A stretch of DNA of 55,209 nt from an uncultured Hyphomicrobiales bacterium. Its GTDB lineage: Bacteria; Pseudomonadota; Alphaproteobacteria; Rhizobiales; Beijerinckiaceae. Below, one piece after another: positions 16,660 to 24,698 of this stretch. The stretch is from contig CAISEY010000300.1 of the NCBI GenBank assembly GCA_903884435.1, forward strand, positions 1-55,209, read 5' to 3'. The number at the start of each line of letters is the position of its first letter. The first letter of the stretch is position 1. The position numbers were made by a program, and so were the translations under genes. The notes under the pieces are model-generated. The model was not told where the DNA came from and did no database searches. It was given only the letters and a program-made list of their open reading frames with translations.

Positions 16660-16678
16660 TCGATATCCGTTGGCGTTG

Positions 16679-17779
16679 TTATCCGGCGGCGGGCCGGAGC
16701 TGTCGCGACGGCGCGCGGGGGCTCGTCTCGTCCTCGGTCCGATAAAAGCCGAAGGCCAAGAGGATCGGAGAATCCGAGAGATTGATCAGCACCGCGGCCT
16801 CGCTCTTCGAGCGATTGACGAAGCGGCGCCAGGTCCAGTTGGGCGTCACGAGGGAATCGTGCGTGTCCCAGTCGATTTCGCCATCGGCGAAGACGGTGCG
16901 CCCCTCCCCGCGCACGACGAAGGACATCGAGCTCGCGGTCTCCCTGTGAAACCCGCCCTCGAAACCGGGCGGCAACACCTGCGCTGTAACGTGAATCGTC
17001 GGCAGGATCGGCCCGTTGGTGAGCGGATTGACATAATCGATCACCCGACCGCGCCGCGGATCGGGCGTCTCGCCCGCGCCCGCCGCGATCTGCCGCTCCA
17101 TGTCGCTCCACGCGTAGCGGTAAGGGCGCGCGTCGTCGGCGGGCTTGCCCGCGGCGCCCCGCATCAACGGCGAGAAGGTCGCGTCGTCGCGCGCGACGGG
17201 TTGAGCCACGTCGCCGTAGTCCTCGTAGAAATTCTGGTTGGTCGCCAGCGTGAAGGGTACGTCGAGCGCGTCGAGCCACACGGCGTCCTCGCCGCTCTGA
17301 TTGTGGTGATCATGCCAGGTCCAGCCTGGCGTGAGCAGCACGTCGTAGGGATGCATCGCCAGCGGGCGGCCATTGACGATGGTGAACACCTCCGGCCCGC
17401 CCTTGATGGCGACGCGCAAGGCGTTGATCATGTGCCGGTGCGCCCAGCAGACTTCGCCGGCGCGCACGATTTGCAGGGTCGACAGCATCGTGTGCGTCGT
17501 GCCCCGGGGCAGTTTCGGATTGGTGAAAATCAGCGCGCGGCGGGCCGTCTCGCTCTCCGGCATGGCCTCGCAGGCCTCGCGAAGAAACGGCTGCATGTCC
17601 TTCCAGCGCCAGACGTGCGGAACGCCCGATGGCGTCGGCTGGATGTAGAGATTGCCGTCGGCGTTCTTGCCGACGCTTTGCGGACGATTGGCGTCCGCCT
17701 GCCACTGCCCGCGCAAGTTGAAGGCGGCGATCCTTCTTTCGAACTCGAGGAGGCGCGGCGATGACGCGGCCGTCTCCAT
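16679..17779 (-). CDS. Gentisate 1,2-dioxygenase-like bicupin, first gene of the eight-gene operon
   Basis: A 366-residue cytoplasmic protein of the gentisate/salicylate/1-hydroxy-2-naphthoate dioxygenase family, which opens aromatic rings with an Fe(II) held by three His. The N-terminal cupin has the full set: HRH at 114-116 and WHDHH at 155-159. The C-terminal cupin is degenerate (GFHRETASS and NWTWRRFVN), as is usual for gentisate dioxygenases. Residues NLRGQWQ near the N terminus are shared with the paralogue at 30436. The ATG follows GGGGGGAA. A strong promoter lies upstream. The true substrate could be gentisate or another hydroxylated aromatic acid. Confidence 0.9.
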   Translation of the reverse strand: METAASSPRLLEFERRIAAFNLRGQWQADANRPQSVGKNADGNLYIQPTPSGVPHVWRWKDMQPFLREACEAMPESETARRALIFTNPKLPRGTTHTMLSTLQIVRAGEVCWAHRHMINALRVAIKGGPEVFTIVNGRPLAMHPYDVLLTPGWTWHDHHNQSGEDAVWLDALDVPFTLATNQNFYEDYGDVAQPVARDDATFSPLMRGAAGKPADDARPYRYAWSDMERQIAAGAGETPDPRRGRVIDYVNPLTNGPILPTIHVTAQVLPPGFEGGFHRETASSMSFVVRGEGRTVFADGEIDWDTHDSLVTPNWTWRRFVNRSKSEAAVLINLSDSPILLAFGFYRTEDETSPRAPSRQLRPAAG

Positions 17780-17795
17780 GGCGTTCCCCCCCTGA

Positions 17796-17834
17796 AATTG
17801 CCTCCCGCGTCGCGTGAAGCGCCGCCTGGCAATT
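17796..17834. promoter_or_regulatory. Inverted repeat overlapping the operon -10 region (possible operator)
   Basis: AATTGCC (17796-17802) and GGCAATT (17828-17834) are a perfect 7-bp inverted repeat with a 25-bp spacer. The right arm overlaps the -10 of the minus-strand promoter and the left arm lies in its leader, a position suited to a repressor. No regulator gene lies beside it. Confidence 0.35.
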
Positions 17835-17861
17835 GTAGGGCGCGCGCGACGGTGGCGTCAA
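17832..17861 (-). promoter_or_regulatory. Strong candidate sigma-70 promoter of the eight-gene minus-strand operon
   Basis: On the minus strand: TTGACG (17856-17861), 18-bp spacer, TACAAT (17832-17837). Each hexamer matches the consensus at five of six positions. The expected transcript starts about 45 bp upstream of the bicupin ATG at 17779. Confidence 0.6.
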
Positions 17862-17905
17862 CGCGCGCGCGACATCCGGCGCCGCGACAAAAAAGTCTGG
17901 TCCGC

Positions 17906-17935
17906 TTGCGCTCGCGAAGACGATCAAGCTAGTTT
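17906..17935 (+). promoter_or_regulatory. Candidate promoter of the ABC transporter/bicupin/monooxygenase operon
   Basis: TTGCGC (17906-17911), 18-bp spacer, TAGTTT (17930-17935), with the ATG of the ABC ATPase 31 bp further on. It is divergent from, and 45 bp away from, the opposing promoter, so the two operons may be co-regulated. Confidence 0.4.
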
Positions 17936-17966
17936 GCGCCAGGGGACGACAAGGGGAGAAAAGTGA

Positions 17967-18779
17967 ATGGAGGTCGCCGAAGGCCGCCCGGCGGATTCCG
18001 CGACGGCGCGAGGCAATATCCGCTTCGAGGGCGTCCGCAAGGTCTATCGGGAGGCGCGCGGCGAGCCCGTGCCGGCGCTCGAAAGGATTGACCTGGAGCT
18101 GCCCGGCGATCATTCCTTCATCAGCCTCATCGGCCCGAGCGGCTGCGGAAAATCGACGCTTCTCAAACTGCTCGCCGGCATCGAACAGCCCACCGAGGGA
18201 ACCGTGACCTGCCGCGGCCAGCGCGTCACGGGAATCAACACCCGGATTTCCTACGTGCCCCAGGGCAAGGGCTTGTTCCCGTGGATGACGCTTCGCGACA
18301 ACATCGAACTTCCGCTCAAGATCGCGGGACTCGGCGCTGCTGAACGCGCGCGTCGCGCCGACGAATGGCTCGGGCTGGTCGAACTCCGGGGGTTCGAGAA
18401 CCACTTTCCGCGCCAGCTTTCCGGCGGCATGGAGAAGCGCGGCTCGCTAGCCCGCGCGCTGATCGCCGACAGGCCGGTTTCGCTCATGGACGAGCCCTTC
18501 GGTCCGCTCGACGCGCAAACCCGCCTGACGCTTCAGCAACACCTGCTCGGGCTCTGGGAAAAGCTTCGCAACACCGTTGTTTTCGTCACCCACGATCTCG
18601 TCGAGGCCATCGCCCTGTCGGACCTCATCGTTGTCTTTTCGCCGCGTCCGGGCCGTATCCTGGAAGTCGTGAAAGTGCCGCTGCCGCGCCCGCGCGACGT
18701 GTTGACGGTCTACGACTACGAAGGCTTCAACGCGCTTTACAAGCCGCTGCAGCGAATGCTGCTGCGCGACAGGGCGTGA
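17967..18779 (+). CDS. ABC transporter ATP-binding protein, NitT/TauT (SsuB/TauB) type
   Basis: A 270-residue ATPase that powers import through the permease encoded next to it. Walker A GPSGCGKST at 56-64, Q-loop VPQGKGLFPWMTLRDN, signature LSGGMEKRGSLARAL from 151 (the usual RQR after LSGGM is EKR), Walker B SLMDEP, and the H-loop FVTHDLVEA. The C-terminal region (YDYEGFNALYKPLQ) is longer than minimal family members. The ATG follows AAGGGGAGAA. It is the first of six closely spaced plus-strand genes and the only ABC ATPase in the window, although several ABC-type binding proteins are present, so it may be shared. Confidence 0.94.
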   Translation: MEVAEGRPADSATARGNIRFEGVRKVYREARGEPVPALERIDLELPGDHSFISLIGPSGCGKSTLLKLLAGIEQPTEGTVTCRGQRVTGINTRISYVPQGKGLFPWMTLRDNIELPLKIAGLGAAERARRADEWLGLVELRGFENHFPRQLSGGMEKRGSLARALIADRPVSLMDEPFGPLDAQTRLTLQQHLLGLWEKLRNTVVFVTHDLVEAIALSDLIVVFSPRPGRILEVVKVPLPRPRDVLTVYDYEGFNALYKPLQRMLLRDRA

Positions 18780-18784
18780 GGCGC

Positions 18785-19555
18785 ATGATCAGGACAATCC
18801 TGCAACGGATTCTTCCCGCCGTCGTCATCCTACTCCTGTGGGAGCTCGCGGCGAACTTTCTGTTCGATCCGCGCTTCGTCGGCAGGCCGGGCGCCATCCT
18901 CGTCTATTTCTGGGGCGAGGTGAGGAAGCCGCGCATCTGGACCGACGCGCAAATCACCTTCAGCGAAATCCTGATCGGTTACGTCATCGGCATTTTCACT
19001 GGCGGCGCCGCGGGCTTCTGGCTCGGCTTCCGGCCCGCGCTCGCGCGGATCGTCGAGCCCTATCTGCTCGTGCTCAGCGCCATCCCCAAGCTCGCCATCG
19101 CTCCCATCATCATCATCGCGCTTGGCATCGGCATCGAATCGAAGGTGTTCATCGTCGTGTCCATGGTGTTCTTCCTGATGTTCTACGCGGTCTTCTCCGC
19201 GGTGAAGCAGATCGAGCCCGACTTCATCCACCAGGCGCGCATCATGAACGCCAGCCGGCTCGAGGTCATCCGTTACGTGGTCGCGCCGGCCATTTCGCCG
19301 AGCATTTTCGACGGAATGAAAACCAGCATCGTCTTCGCCATGGTGGGGGCGCTGCTCGGCGAGTTCATCGCCTCGAAGGCGGGGCTGGGCTTCTACATCA
19401 TCAACGCCTCCGGCGCCTTCAACGTGAACGGCATCTGGACGGGCGTCATCATGATCGTCGGCCTCATAGGCGTGTTGACCGCCTTGATCGGCGTGGCGGA
19501 ACGCCGCATGTTGCGCTGGTTGCCGGATCACGGATCGGGTCCGGTCGGCCTGTGA
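18785..19555 (+). CDS. ABC transporter permease, NitT/TauT (SsuC/TauC) type
   Basis: A 256-residue inner-membrane permease of the BPD_transp_1 fold with about six hydrophobic segments. The ATPase-contact EAA-type loop is visible around EVIRYVVAPAISPSIFDGMKT. The N terminus MIRTILQRILPAVVILLLWE is a typical first membrane helix. I start it at ATG 18785, 5 bp after the ATPase stop, although the frame is open much further upstream. With the ATPase and the binding protein at 19592 it makes a complete importer. Family substrates include sulfonates, nitrate, pyrimidine-like compounds and aromatic acids. Confidence 0.92.
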   Translation: MIRTILQRILPAVVILLLWELAANFLFDPRFVGRPGAILVYFWGEVRKPRIWTDAQITFSEILIGYVIGIFTGGAAGFWLGFRPALARIVEPYLLVLSAIPKLAIAPIIIIALGIGIESKVFIVVSMVFFLMFYAVFSAVKQIEPDFIHQARIMNASRLEVIRYVVAPAISPSIFDGMKTSIVFAMVGALLGEFIASKAGLGFYIINASGAFNVNGIWTGVIMIVGLIGVLTALIGVAERRMLRWLPDHGSGPVGL

Positions 19556-19591
19556 TTCAAGACGCCGGGACGAGCGAGGGGAGGCTGGGAG

Positions 19592-20617
19592 ATGCGAAAG
19601 ATCGAGCGACTGGCCGCGCGCCTCGCGGTCCTGTGCGGCTTCCTCGCGGCGCATGTCGCGCAAGCCCAGCCATTGACGAAGGTCAGCATCGCCCAGCCGG
19701 TGCTCGCCGTGGTCTCCATGCCGATGTTTTACGCCCGCGACGCCGGCGTGTTCAAAAAATACGGCCTCGACGTCGATCTGCCGGTCTTCCGCGGCGGCCC
19801 GCCCGCCAACGCGGCGCTGATCTCCGGCAGCGTCGAGTTCCTCGCCGCCGATCCCTATGAATTTCTCAAGGTCGCCGACACGGGCCGCGTCCTGCGCGTG
19901 CTCACGCTGGTCCACGACCTCACCGTCGATCTCGTGGTGTCCGACGCCTTCATCAAGGCGCGCGGCATCGACCCCGCCGCGCCGGCGCGAGATCGCATCG
20001 CCGGAATGAAGGGCATGAGATTCGGAGCCATCGTCGCCGGCGGCTCGAGCGAGGGCTTCGCCCGGTTGATGTTCCGGCACGGCGGCCTCGACCCGGAAAA
20101 GGACATCGACCGCGTCCAGGCTGGCGGCGTCGCCCAGTTGCTGGGGGCCATGCAGGCGGGCCAGATCGACGCCTTTATCCTCTCGCCGCCCTCGGGCTTC
20201 ACGGCGAAACGGCTCGGCGTCGGCCGCGTTCTCGTCTCGGCGAAGGAAATTCCGGACTTCGCGGGCGTCCTGTTCACGGGCGTCCAGACGCGGCGCGACT
20301 ACATGAACGCGAACGCGGGGATCGTCGCCCGTGTCGTCCAGTCGCTCGTCGAGGCGCAACGATTCATCGGCGCGAACCCGGGCGAGGCCGCGGAGACGCT
20401 GAAGGCCGGCGGCTTCGCGGATTTCGACCGGAGCGATCTCGAAGCCGCGATTCGCGACATGGGCGAGAGCTTTCGTCCGCGCCCGCAAACGCTCGCCGAC
20501 TGGACGAGGACGCAGAACTTTTTCAGACAGGCCGTCGCCGATCCCGCCATGCCGGCGGTCGAAATCAGGGAAGAGGCGATCTGGACCAACAGATTCGTCA
20601 ACGAGGCGCTCAGATAG
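19592..20617 (+). CDS. NMT1/SsuA-type ABC transporter substrate-binding protein
   Basis: A 341-residue periplasmic receptor with signal peptide (to ...AHVAQAQ), then MFYARDAGVFKKYGLDVDLPVFRGGPP. It is paralogous to the protein at 7103-8125, sharing the DAGxFKxxGLDVDLP and FIKARGID segments, the GAMQAxxIDxFxxSPPSG stretch and the WTNxFxNxxxx C terminus. Order ATPase-permease-receptor is typical of a NitT/TauT importer. Gene neighbours downstream (isochorismatase fold, bicupin, flavin monooxygenase) suggest that the imported compound is catabolised by the same operon, perhaps an aromatic or heterocyclic acid; this is inference. Confidence 0.92.
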   Translation: MRKIERLAARLAVLCGFLAAHVAQAQPLTKVSIAQPVLAVVSMPMFYARDAGVFKKYGLDVDLPVFRGGPPANAALISGSVEFLAADPYEFLKVADTGRVLRVLTLVHDLTVDLVVSDAFIKARGIDPAAPARDRIAGMKGMRFGAIVAGGSSEGFARLMFRHGGLDPEKDIDRVQAGGVAQLLGAMQAGQIDAFILSPPSGFTAKRLGVGRVLVSAKEIPDFAGVLFTGVQTRRDYMNANAGIVARVVQSLVEAQRFIGANPGEAAETLKAGGFADFDRSDLEAAIRDMGESFRPRPQTLADWTRTQNFFRQAVADPAMPAVEIREEAIWTNRFVNEALR

Positions 20618-20640
20618 GGCGCGAAAAACCGGAGGCCGCC

Positions 20641-21219
20641 ATGACGCCAACCATCCTCGACCGCTGGGCCTCCGTCGCGCCGCCGGCCGCGCCGCCTCTC
20701 GGGCCCGTGCGCCTCGACCCGAAAACCACCGGCTTTTTCGTCGTCGACATTGTCCATCACACCTGCAACGCGAAGGACCGGCCCGGCGCGCTCGCCATCG
20801 TCCCGACGGCGGCGGCGATGCTGAAACAGGCGCGCGCGGCGGGCGCGCATGTTCTGCACGCGCTGTCGGCCCACGCGACGCCGGAGGAAATCCTGCCCGA
20901 GGTCGCGCCCCTGCCAGGCGAACCCCTGGTCGCCGGCACGCCCGACAAGTTCATCGGCACCGACCTGGCGGAAATCCTCGACGCGCGCGGGATCAGGACG
21001 CTGATCATGGTCGGCACGGCGGGCCATGGCGCGATGATGTTCACCCCCGCCGGCGCGGCGCAACGCGGCTACGACGCCGTCGTCGTGCTCGACGCGGTCG
21101 GCGCGGAGAGCGATTTCATCCGCCTCTCCAACGCGTGGCTGCTGATGAACGCGCCGCTGATTTCCCGCCGCGTGACGTTGACGCGCAGCGATCTCGTGAG
21201 CTACGGCCCCGGGCAATAA
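20641..21219 (+). CDS. Isochorismatase-fold hydrolase lacking the catalytic Cys
   Basis: A 192-residue protein of the cysteine hydrolase/isochorismatase superfamily. D36 (GFFVVDIVHH) and K103 (GTPDKF) of the D-K-C triad are in place, but the nucleophile region reads GTAGHGAMM where the family has GxxTxxCV, so A131 replaces Cys. Enzymes without the Cys exist in this fold (isochorismatase EntB, PhzD) and cleave vinyl ethers by acid chemistry instead of hydrolysing amides. This could therefore be a vinyl-ether or isochorismate-type hydrolase or an inactive homologue. It lies in the ABC-bicupin-monooxygenase operon, 23 bp after the binding protein and 18 bp before the bicupin. Confidence 0.85.
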   Translation: MTPTILDRWASVAPPAAPPLGPVRLDPKTTGFFVVDIVHHTCNAKDRPGALAIVPTAAAMLKQARAAGAHVLHALSAHATPEEILPEVAPLPGEPLVAGTPDKFIGTDLAEILDARGIRTLIMVGTAGHGAMMFTPAGAAQRGYDAVVVLDAVGAESDFIRLSNAWLLMNAPLISRRVTLTRSDLVSYGPGQ

Positions 21220-21237
21220 AGACACACGGAGGAACGA

Positions 21238-22305
21238 ATGGCGCTCGACTCGACCAATCCCGCCGCGGTGAACGACGACTGGAACCGCGACCGCGAGTCC
21301 TTCGACGACGAGGTTCGTCGCCGCGGCATGGTCGGCTACTGGATGATCCCCACGCGCAGCATAGGCTTCCGCGAACCGAAGGCGAGCTACGCGCCTCGTC
21401 TGTGGACCTGGCAATCCCTGCGCGAGATCGCCTATGCCGCCGTCGATCACGTGCCGAAGGAGGAGGCGCACCGGCGCTTCGTCGGGTTGCAGCATCCCGA
21501 TCTCAAGCTCGGCACCGCCCCGCACTACTATCTCGGCTGCCAGTTGCTGAAGGCGCGCGAAAAGGCGCCGGCGCACCGGCACACGATGGACGCCATCCGC
21601 TTCGTCGTTCAGGGCTCCGGCGGAGCCCATACGTCGAACGACGGCGAGCCATTCCCCATGCACAAGTGGGATCTCGTGACCACGCCCAACTGGTGCTGGC
21701 ACGACCACGTCAACGAGAGCGACGAGGACACGATCTGGCTCGACGGCGCGGTGTCGCCGCTCATCAACCATTTCGGCGCCGGCTTTTCGGAGCCCTACGA
21801 GGGCGACAACTTCCATCCGCGCACGCGCCCGGTCGAATGGAGCAACGCCAACGCCGGCGCCCTGCGCCCGCGCGGGGCGCGACCGGCCGGCCCGCGCCAG
21901 CGCGGCCACCGCTATCCCTGGGCCGAGACCGCCCGCGTTCTGGAAACGCTCGCGGACTCGCCCGCGGATCCCTTCGACGACATCGTGCTGACCTACACCG
22001 ACCCCTTCACCGGCGGGCCGGTCCTGCCGACGCTCGGCAGCGAAATCCAGCGCCTGCGCGCCAGATTCAACGGCCGCGCGCACCGGCACGTTCACGCGAC
22101 GACCTATCACGTCCTCGAAGGCGAGGGCGTCAGCGAGATCGGCGACACGACCTTCGAATGGAAGGAAGGCGACACGTTCGTCGTGCCGATCTGGACCTGG
22201 CATCGCCACCGCAATCCCGGCGCGCGATCCGCGCTGCTCTATTCCATCGACGATTCGCCGGTCGTCAGGGCGCTCGGATTCGACCGCGAGGAAGTCGAAA
22301 AGTAG
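21238..22305 (+). CDS. Gentisate-dioxygenase-like bicupin with two intact metal sites
   Basis: A 355-residue cytoplasmic bicupin. The N-terminal domain has HRH at 113-115 and NWCWHDH ending near 157; the C-terminal domain also keeps a full His set (GRAHRHVHATTYHVLEGEG and WTWHRHRN). This differs from the two other gentisate-type bicupins in the window, whose second site is lost. Residues 190-225 form a proline/arginine-rich linker. The ATG follows ACGGAGGAACGA. Likely an Fe(II) ring-cleaving dioxygenase acting on the imported compound or its hydroxylated product; an extra metal centre may be structural. Confidence 0.86.
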   Translation: MALDSTNPAAVNDDWNRDRESFDDEVRRRGMVGYWMIPTRSIGFREPKASYAPRLWTWQSLREIAYAAVDHVPKEEAHRRFVGLQHPDLKLGTAPHYYLGCQLLKAREKAPAHRHTMDAIRFVVQGSGGAHTSNDGEPFPMHKWDLVTTPNWCWHDHVNESDEDTIWLDGAVSPLINHFGAGFSEPYEGDNFHPRTRPVEWSNANAGALRPRGARPAGPRQRGHRYPWAETARVLETLADSPADPFDDIVLTYTDPFTGGPVLPTLGSEIQRLRARFNGRAHRHVHATTYHVLEGEGVSEIGDTTFEWKEGDTFVVPIWTWHRHRNPGARSALLYSIDDSPVVRALGFDREEVEK

Positions 22306-22344
22306 CCGGCGCGAGAACGCGCGCGACAATTTCAGGGAGCCGTC

Positions 22345-23391
22345 ATGCAATTCGGATTGTTTTCCAACGGACAACGGAGAAACGCCGTCGCGAGAACCTC
22401 ATATCTCGAGGATCTCGACGAGGTCGTTCTCGCCGACGGGCTCGGCATGCGCGAGGCCTGGATTTCCGAACATGGAACCTTCGTCGGCTTTCAGGCGCCG
22501 GATCAATTGCCAAACGCGGATCTCTTCGCCTGCAAGGCTCTGGAACGCACGAAGCACATCAAGATTGGTCCTGGAATCCGTCCGCTGCCGTTTTATCATC
22601 CCCTCCAGGTCGCGACCGATTGCGCCACCGCCGACCATTTGTGCGACGGCCGTTACATGGCGGGCTTCGGCGCCGGCATTGGCGACGGCGGCGGTCAGCG
22701 CGGGCCACTGCCCGGCAACCAGCGCGAGATGATGCGCGAGGCCATCGACCTCATCCTCAAGGCCTGGACCGCGGACGAGCCCTTCGACTGGAACGGCAAG
22801 ATCTGGCGGGGCAAGAACTGGCACATTATCCCGAAGCCGCTGAGCAAGCCCTACATGGAAGTCGGCATCGCCTGTTCGCGCTCGGATTCAACGCTCGAAC
22901 TCGCCGCTGAATATGACTTCCTGCCGTTGCTGAGCTGGACGCCGACTCAACGGCAGATGACCGCGATGATGCGAACCTATCTTGACGCGGCCGGCGGGAA
23001 GGCGCCCGACCGTCGCAAAATTCGCGCGGCGAGGTTCATCTATGTCACGGAGTCCCGGGAACAGGCGAAAAAGGAACTGCGCGATTCAGATCTTGGCGCG
23101 CTGGCCCGGCAGGGCCGTCTCGACGCGCACCTGGCGCCCGGCCAGACTCGCGCCGACCTCTCCATGGACTCGCTCATCGACAGCGGTGCGTTTTTCTGCG
23201 GCGACGGCGAGACCGTCTACCAGCAATGCAAGAATTTCTTCGATGAAACCGGCGGATTCGGCGTGCTGTTGCTGATGGCGGGCAAGGACTGGGGCAGCAA
23301 CGAAAACCGCGCCCGCTCGATGCGCGCCTTCATGACGGAAGTCGCCCCGCGCCTGGCGGGCCTCGAACCGCGGCCGGGCGCGGCGAGATGA
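22345..23391 (+). CDS. Luciferase-like (LLM class) flavin-dependent monooxygenase
   Basis: A 348-residue TIM-barrel enzyme of the bacterial-luciferase family that uses reduced flavin and O2 to hydroxylate or cleave substrates. Family features: MQFGLFSNGQ at the N terminus, GMREAWISEHGTF, IKIGPGIRPLPFYHPLQVATDCATADHL and GRYMAGFGAG. It is the last gene of the plus-strand operon. A separate NAD(P)H:flavin reductase is normally needed and is not seen here. With the ABC importer, bicupin and isochorismatase-fold protein it suggests oxygen-dependent breakdown of an imported compound, possibly a sulfonate or N-heterocycle. It ends 15 bp before the convergent TctC gene. Confidence 0.88.
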   Translation: MQFGLFSNGQRRNAVARTSYLEDLDEVVLADGLGMREAWISEHGTFVGFQAPDQLPNADLFACKALERTKHIKIGPGIRPLPFYHPLQVATDCATADHLCDGRYMAGFGAGIGDGGGQRGPLPGNQREMMREAIDLILKAWTADEPFDWNGKIWRGKNWHIIPKPLSKPYMEVGIACSRSDSTLELAAEYDFLPLLSWTPTQRQMTAMMRTYLDAAGGKAPDRRKIRAARFIYVTESREQAKKELRDSDLGALARQGRLDAHLAPGQTRADLSMDSLIDSGAFFCGDGETVYQQCKNFFDETGGFGVLLLMAGKDWGSNENRARSMRAFMTEVAPRLAGLEPRPGAAR

Positions 23392-23406
23392 CCGGAGGCC
23401 CGCGCC

Positions 23407-24654
23407 CTACTTGCAGGTGACGACCTGCGCCATGTTGTCGGCGGAATATCGCAACGAACAGGTCATTCCGGTCTTCAGTCCCTCGATATTGCCTTGAGCG
23501 CCCGCGACCATGATCGCGGTCGCCGCGCCCGACATTTTCACCGTCCTCGCCGTGCCGTCGGCGTCGGTCAATTCAATGGAATCGCGCCCGACCTTGCTGA
23601 TCGCGCCCGCCAGCGACTTGAGATCGACGTTCTCGGTGATTCCGAACTCGAGCGCGGCCCGGGCGCGGGCCACGACGGGCGCCGGCGCGGCCATCATACG
23701 CTTCACCAGCGCCTCGATCTCGGCGCCCGTGTTCGGCAAGATCGGCAGATTGGCCTTTGCCGCCCCTTCCAGAAACGCCGGGTCCTTCATGATCGCGTCG
23801 AAGGCGCGGCGCATTGTCGCCACGCGGTCCGCCGGCGCGCCGGGCGGAAGCGCGATGGAACGCGCCATGATGTCGCGATCGGAGATGAGCCGCATGACTT
23901 CGCGTTCCCCGTCGTCGCGCGCGAGATCGAGAATGTGCGGCACGCCCTTCAATTCGGGATCGCGCCGCGCCGCCTGCAAAATCGGCGTCAGGTCGCCGTT
24001 TTCGAAGTGCGTGCGGAACGCCGATTTCAGCGCGCTCACCATGAACGCGCAAGAACCCTGGATTTCGCCGTTCTGCATGGCGATGACGATGTTGCCCGTG
24101 CCAACGTAGCCGTGAATCACCTTGATCCTCGTGCCGTAGAGAGCGTTGAGCGCGCGCGGATACTCGCTGGCGACGCCCGAGGGCGCCACCGCCGCGAGCA
24201 GGACAGGCTTGTTGATCAAGTCCTCGAAGGATTTGAGACCGGACCCCTTCCACGCCGAACAGGTGCCGGTCGCCTGGTCGAGATTGCCAACCCATTGAAA
24301 CTCGTCCGGCTGATAGGCCGCCGCCTGGTTGCCGAACATGCGCGCGAAGACAGCCGCCGCCTGCGGCATGACCAGCAACGTGCCATCCTTCGGCGCGGTC
24401 TTGTACGCGTAGTTCGCCGCGACGACGGACGAGGCGCCAGGCATGTTCTGCACGACCACCGACGGCGCGCCGGGCAGAAAGCGCGGCAAGTGCTGCGCGT
24501 AGAGCCGCGCGTAGGTGTCCGCGCCGCCTCCCGGCGGATCGCCGATGACGAGCGTGACGACCTTCCCCCTGTAAAAGTCGTCCTCGGCGCGCGCTCCGCC
24601 CGCGGCGAAAGCCGCGAAAGCGACCCCGAAAATCCAAGCGCGACGAAGCGCCAT
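23407..24654 (-). CDS. TctC/Bug-family receptor with an extra C-terminal beta-rich domain
   Basis: A 415-residue exported protein, about 75 residues longer than the ten other TctC proteins in the window. Residues to about 340 are a normal Bug receptor (DDFYRGKVVTLVIGDPPGGGADTYAR, VVQNMPGASS, IHGYVGTGNIVIAMQNGEIQGSC). The added tail (ISKVGRDSIELTDADG, ...GLKTGMTCSLRYS, ending VVTCK) alternates hydrophobic residues like a small beta-barrel of the DUF5666/OB type and carries two Cys that could form a disulfide. ATG 24654 has better spacing from GGGAGGG than ATG 24660. It follows the Rieske oxygenase gene by about 40 bp. Confidence 0.85.
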   Translation of the reverse strand: MALRRAWIFGVAFAAFAAGGARAEDDFYRGKVVTLVIGDPPGGGADTYARLYAQHLPRFLPGAPSVVVQNMPGASSVVAANYAYKTAPKDGTLLVMPQAAAVFARMFGNQAAAYQPDEFQWVGNLDQATGTCSAWKGSGLKSFEDLINKPVLLAAVAPSGVASEYPRALNALYGTRIKVIHGYVGTGNIVIAMQNGEIQGSCAFMVSALKSAFRTHFENGDLTPILQAARRDPELKGVPHILDLARDDGEREVMRLISDRDIMARSIALPPGAPADRVATMRRAFDAIMKDPAFLEGAAKANLPILPNTGAEIEALVKRMMAAPAPVVARARAALEFGITENVDLKSLAGAISKVGRDSIELTDADGTARTVKMSGAATAIMVAGAQGNIEGLKTGMTCSLRYSADNMAQVVTCK

Positions 24655-24698
24655 GACCATCCCTCCCGCGATTTATTTGTCTTCTTTCGCGCCGGCCG

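Noticed and set aside
14668-16785. A 705-codon plus-strand frame opposite the mini-cupin, amidohydrolase and Rieske genes
   Set aside because: It covers three minus-strand genes with intact motifs and has no domain of its own.
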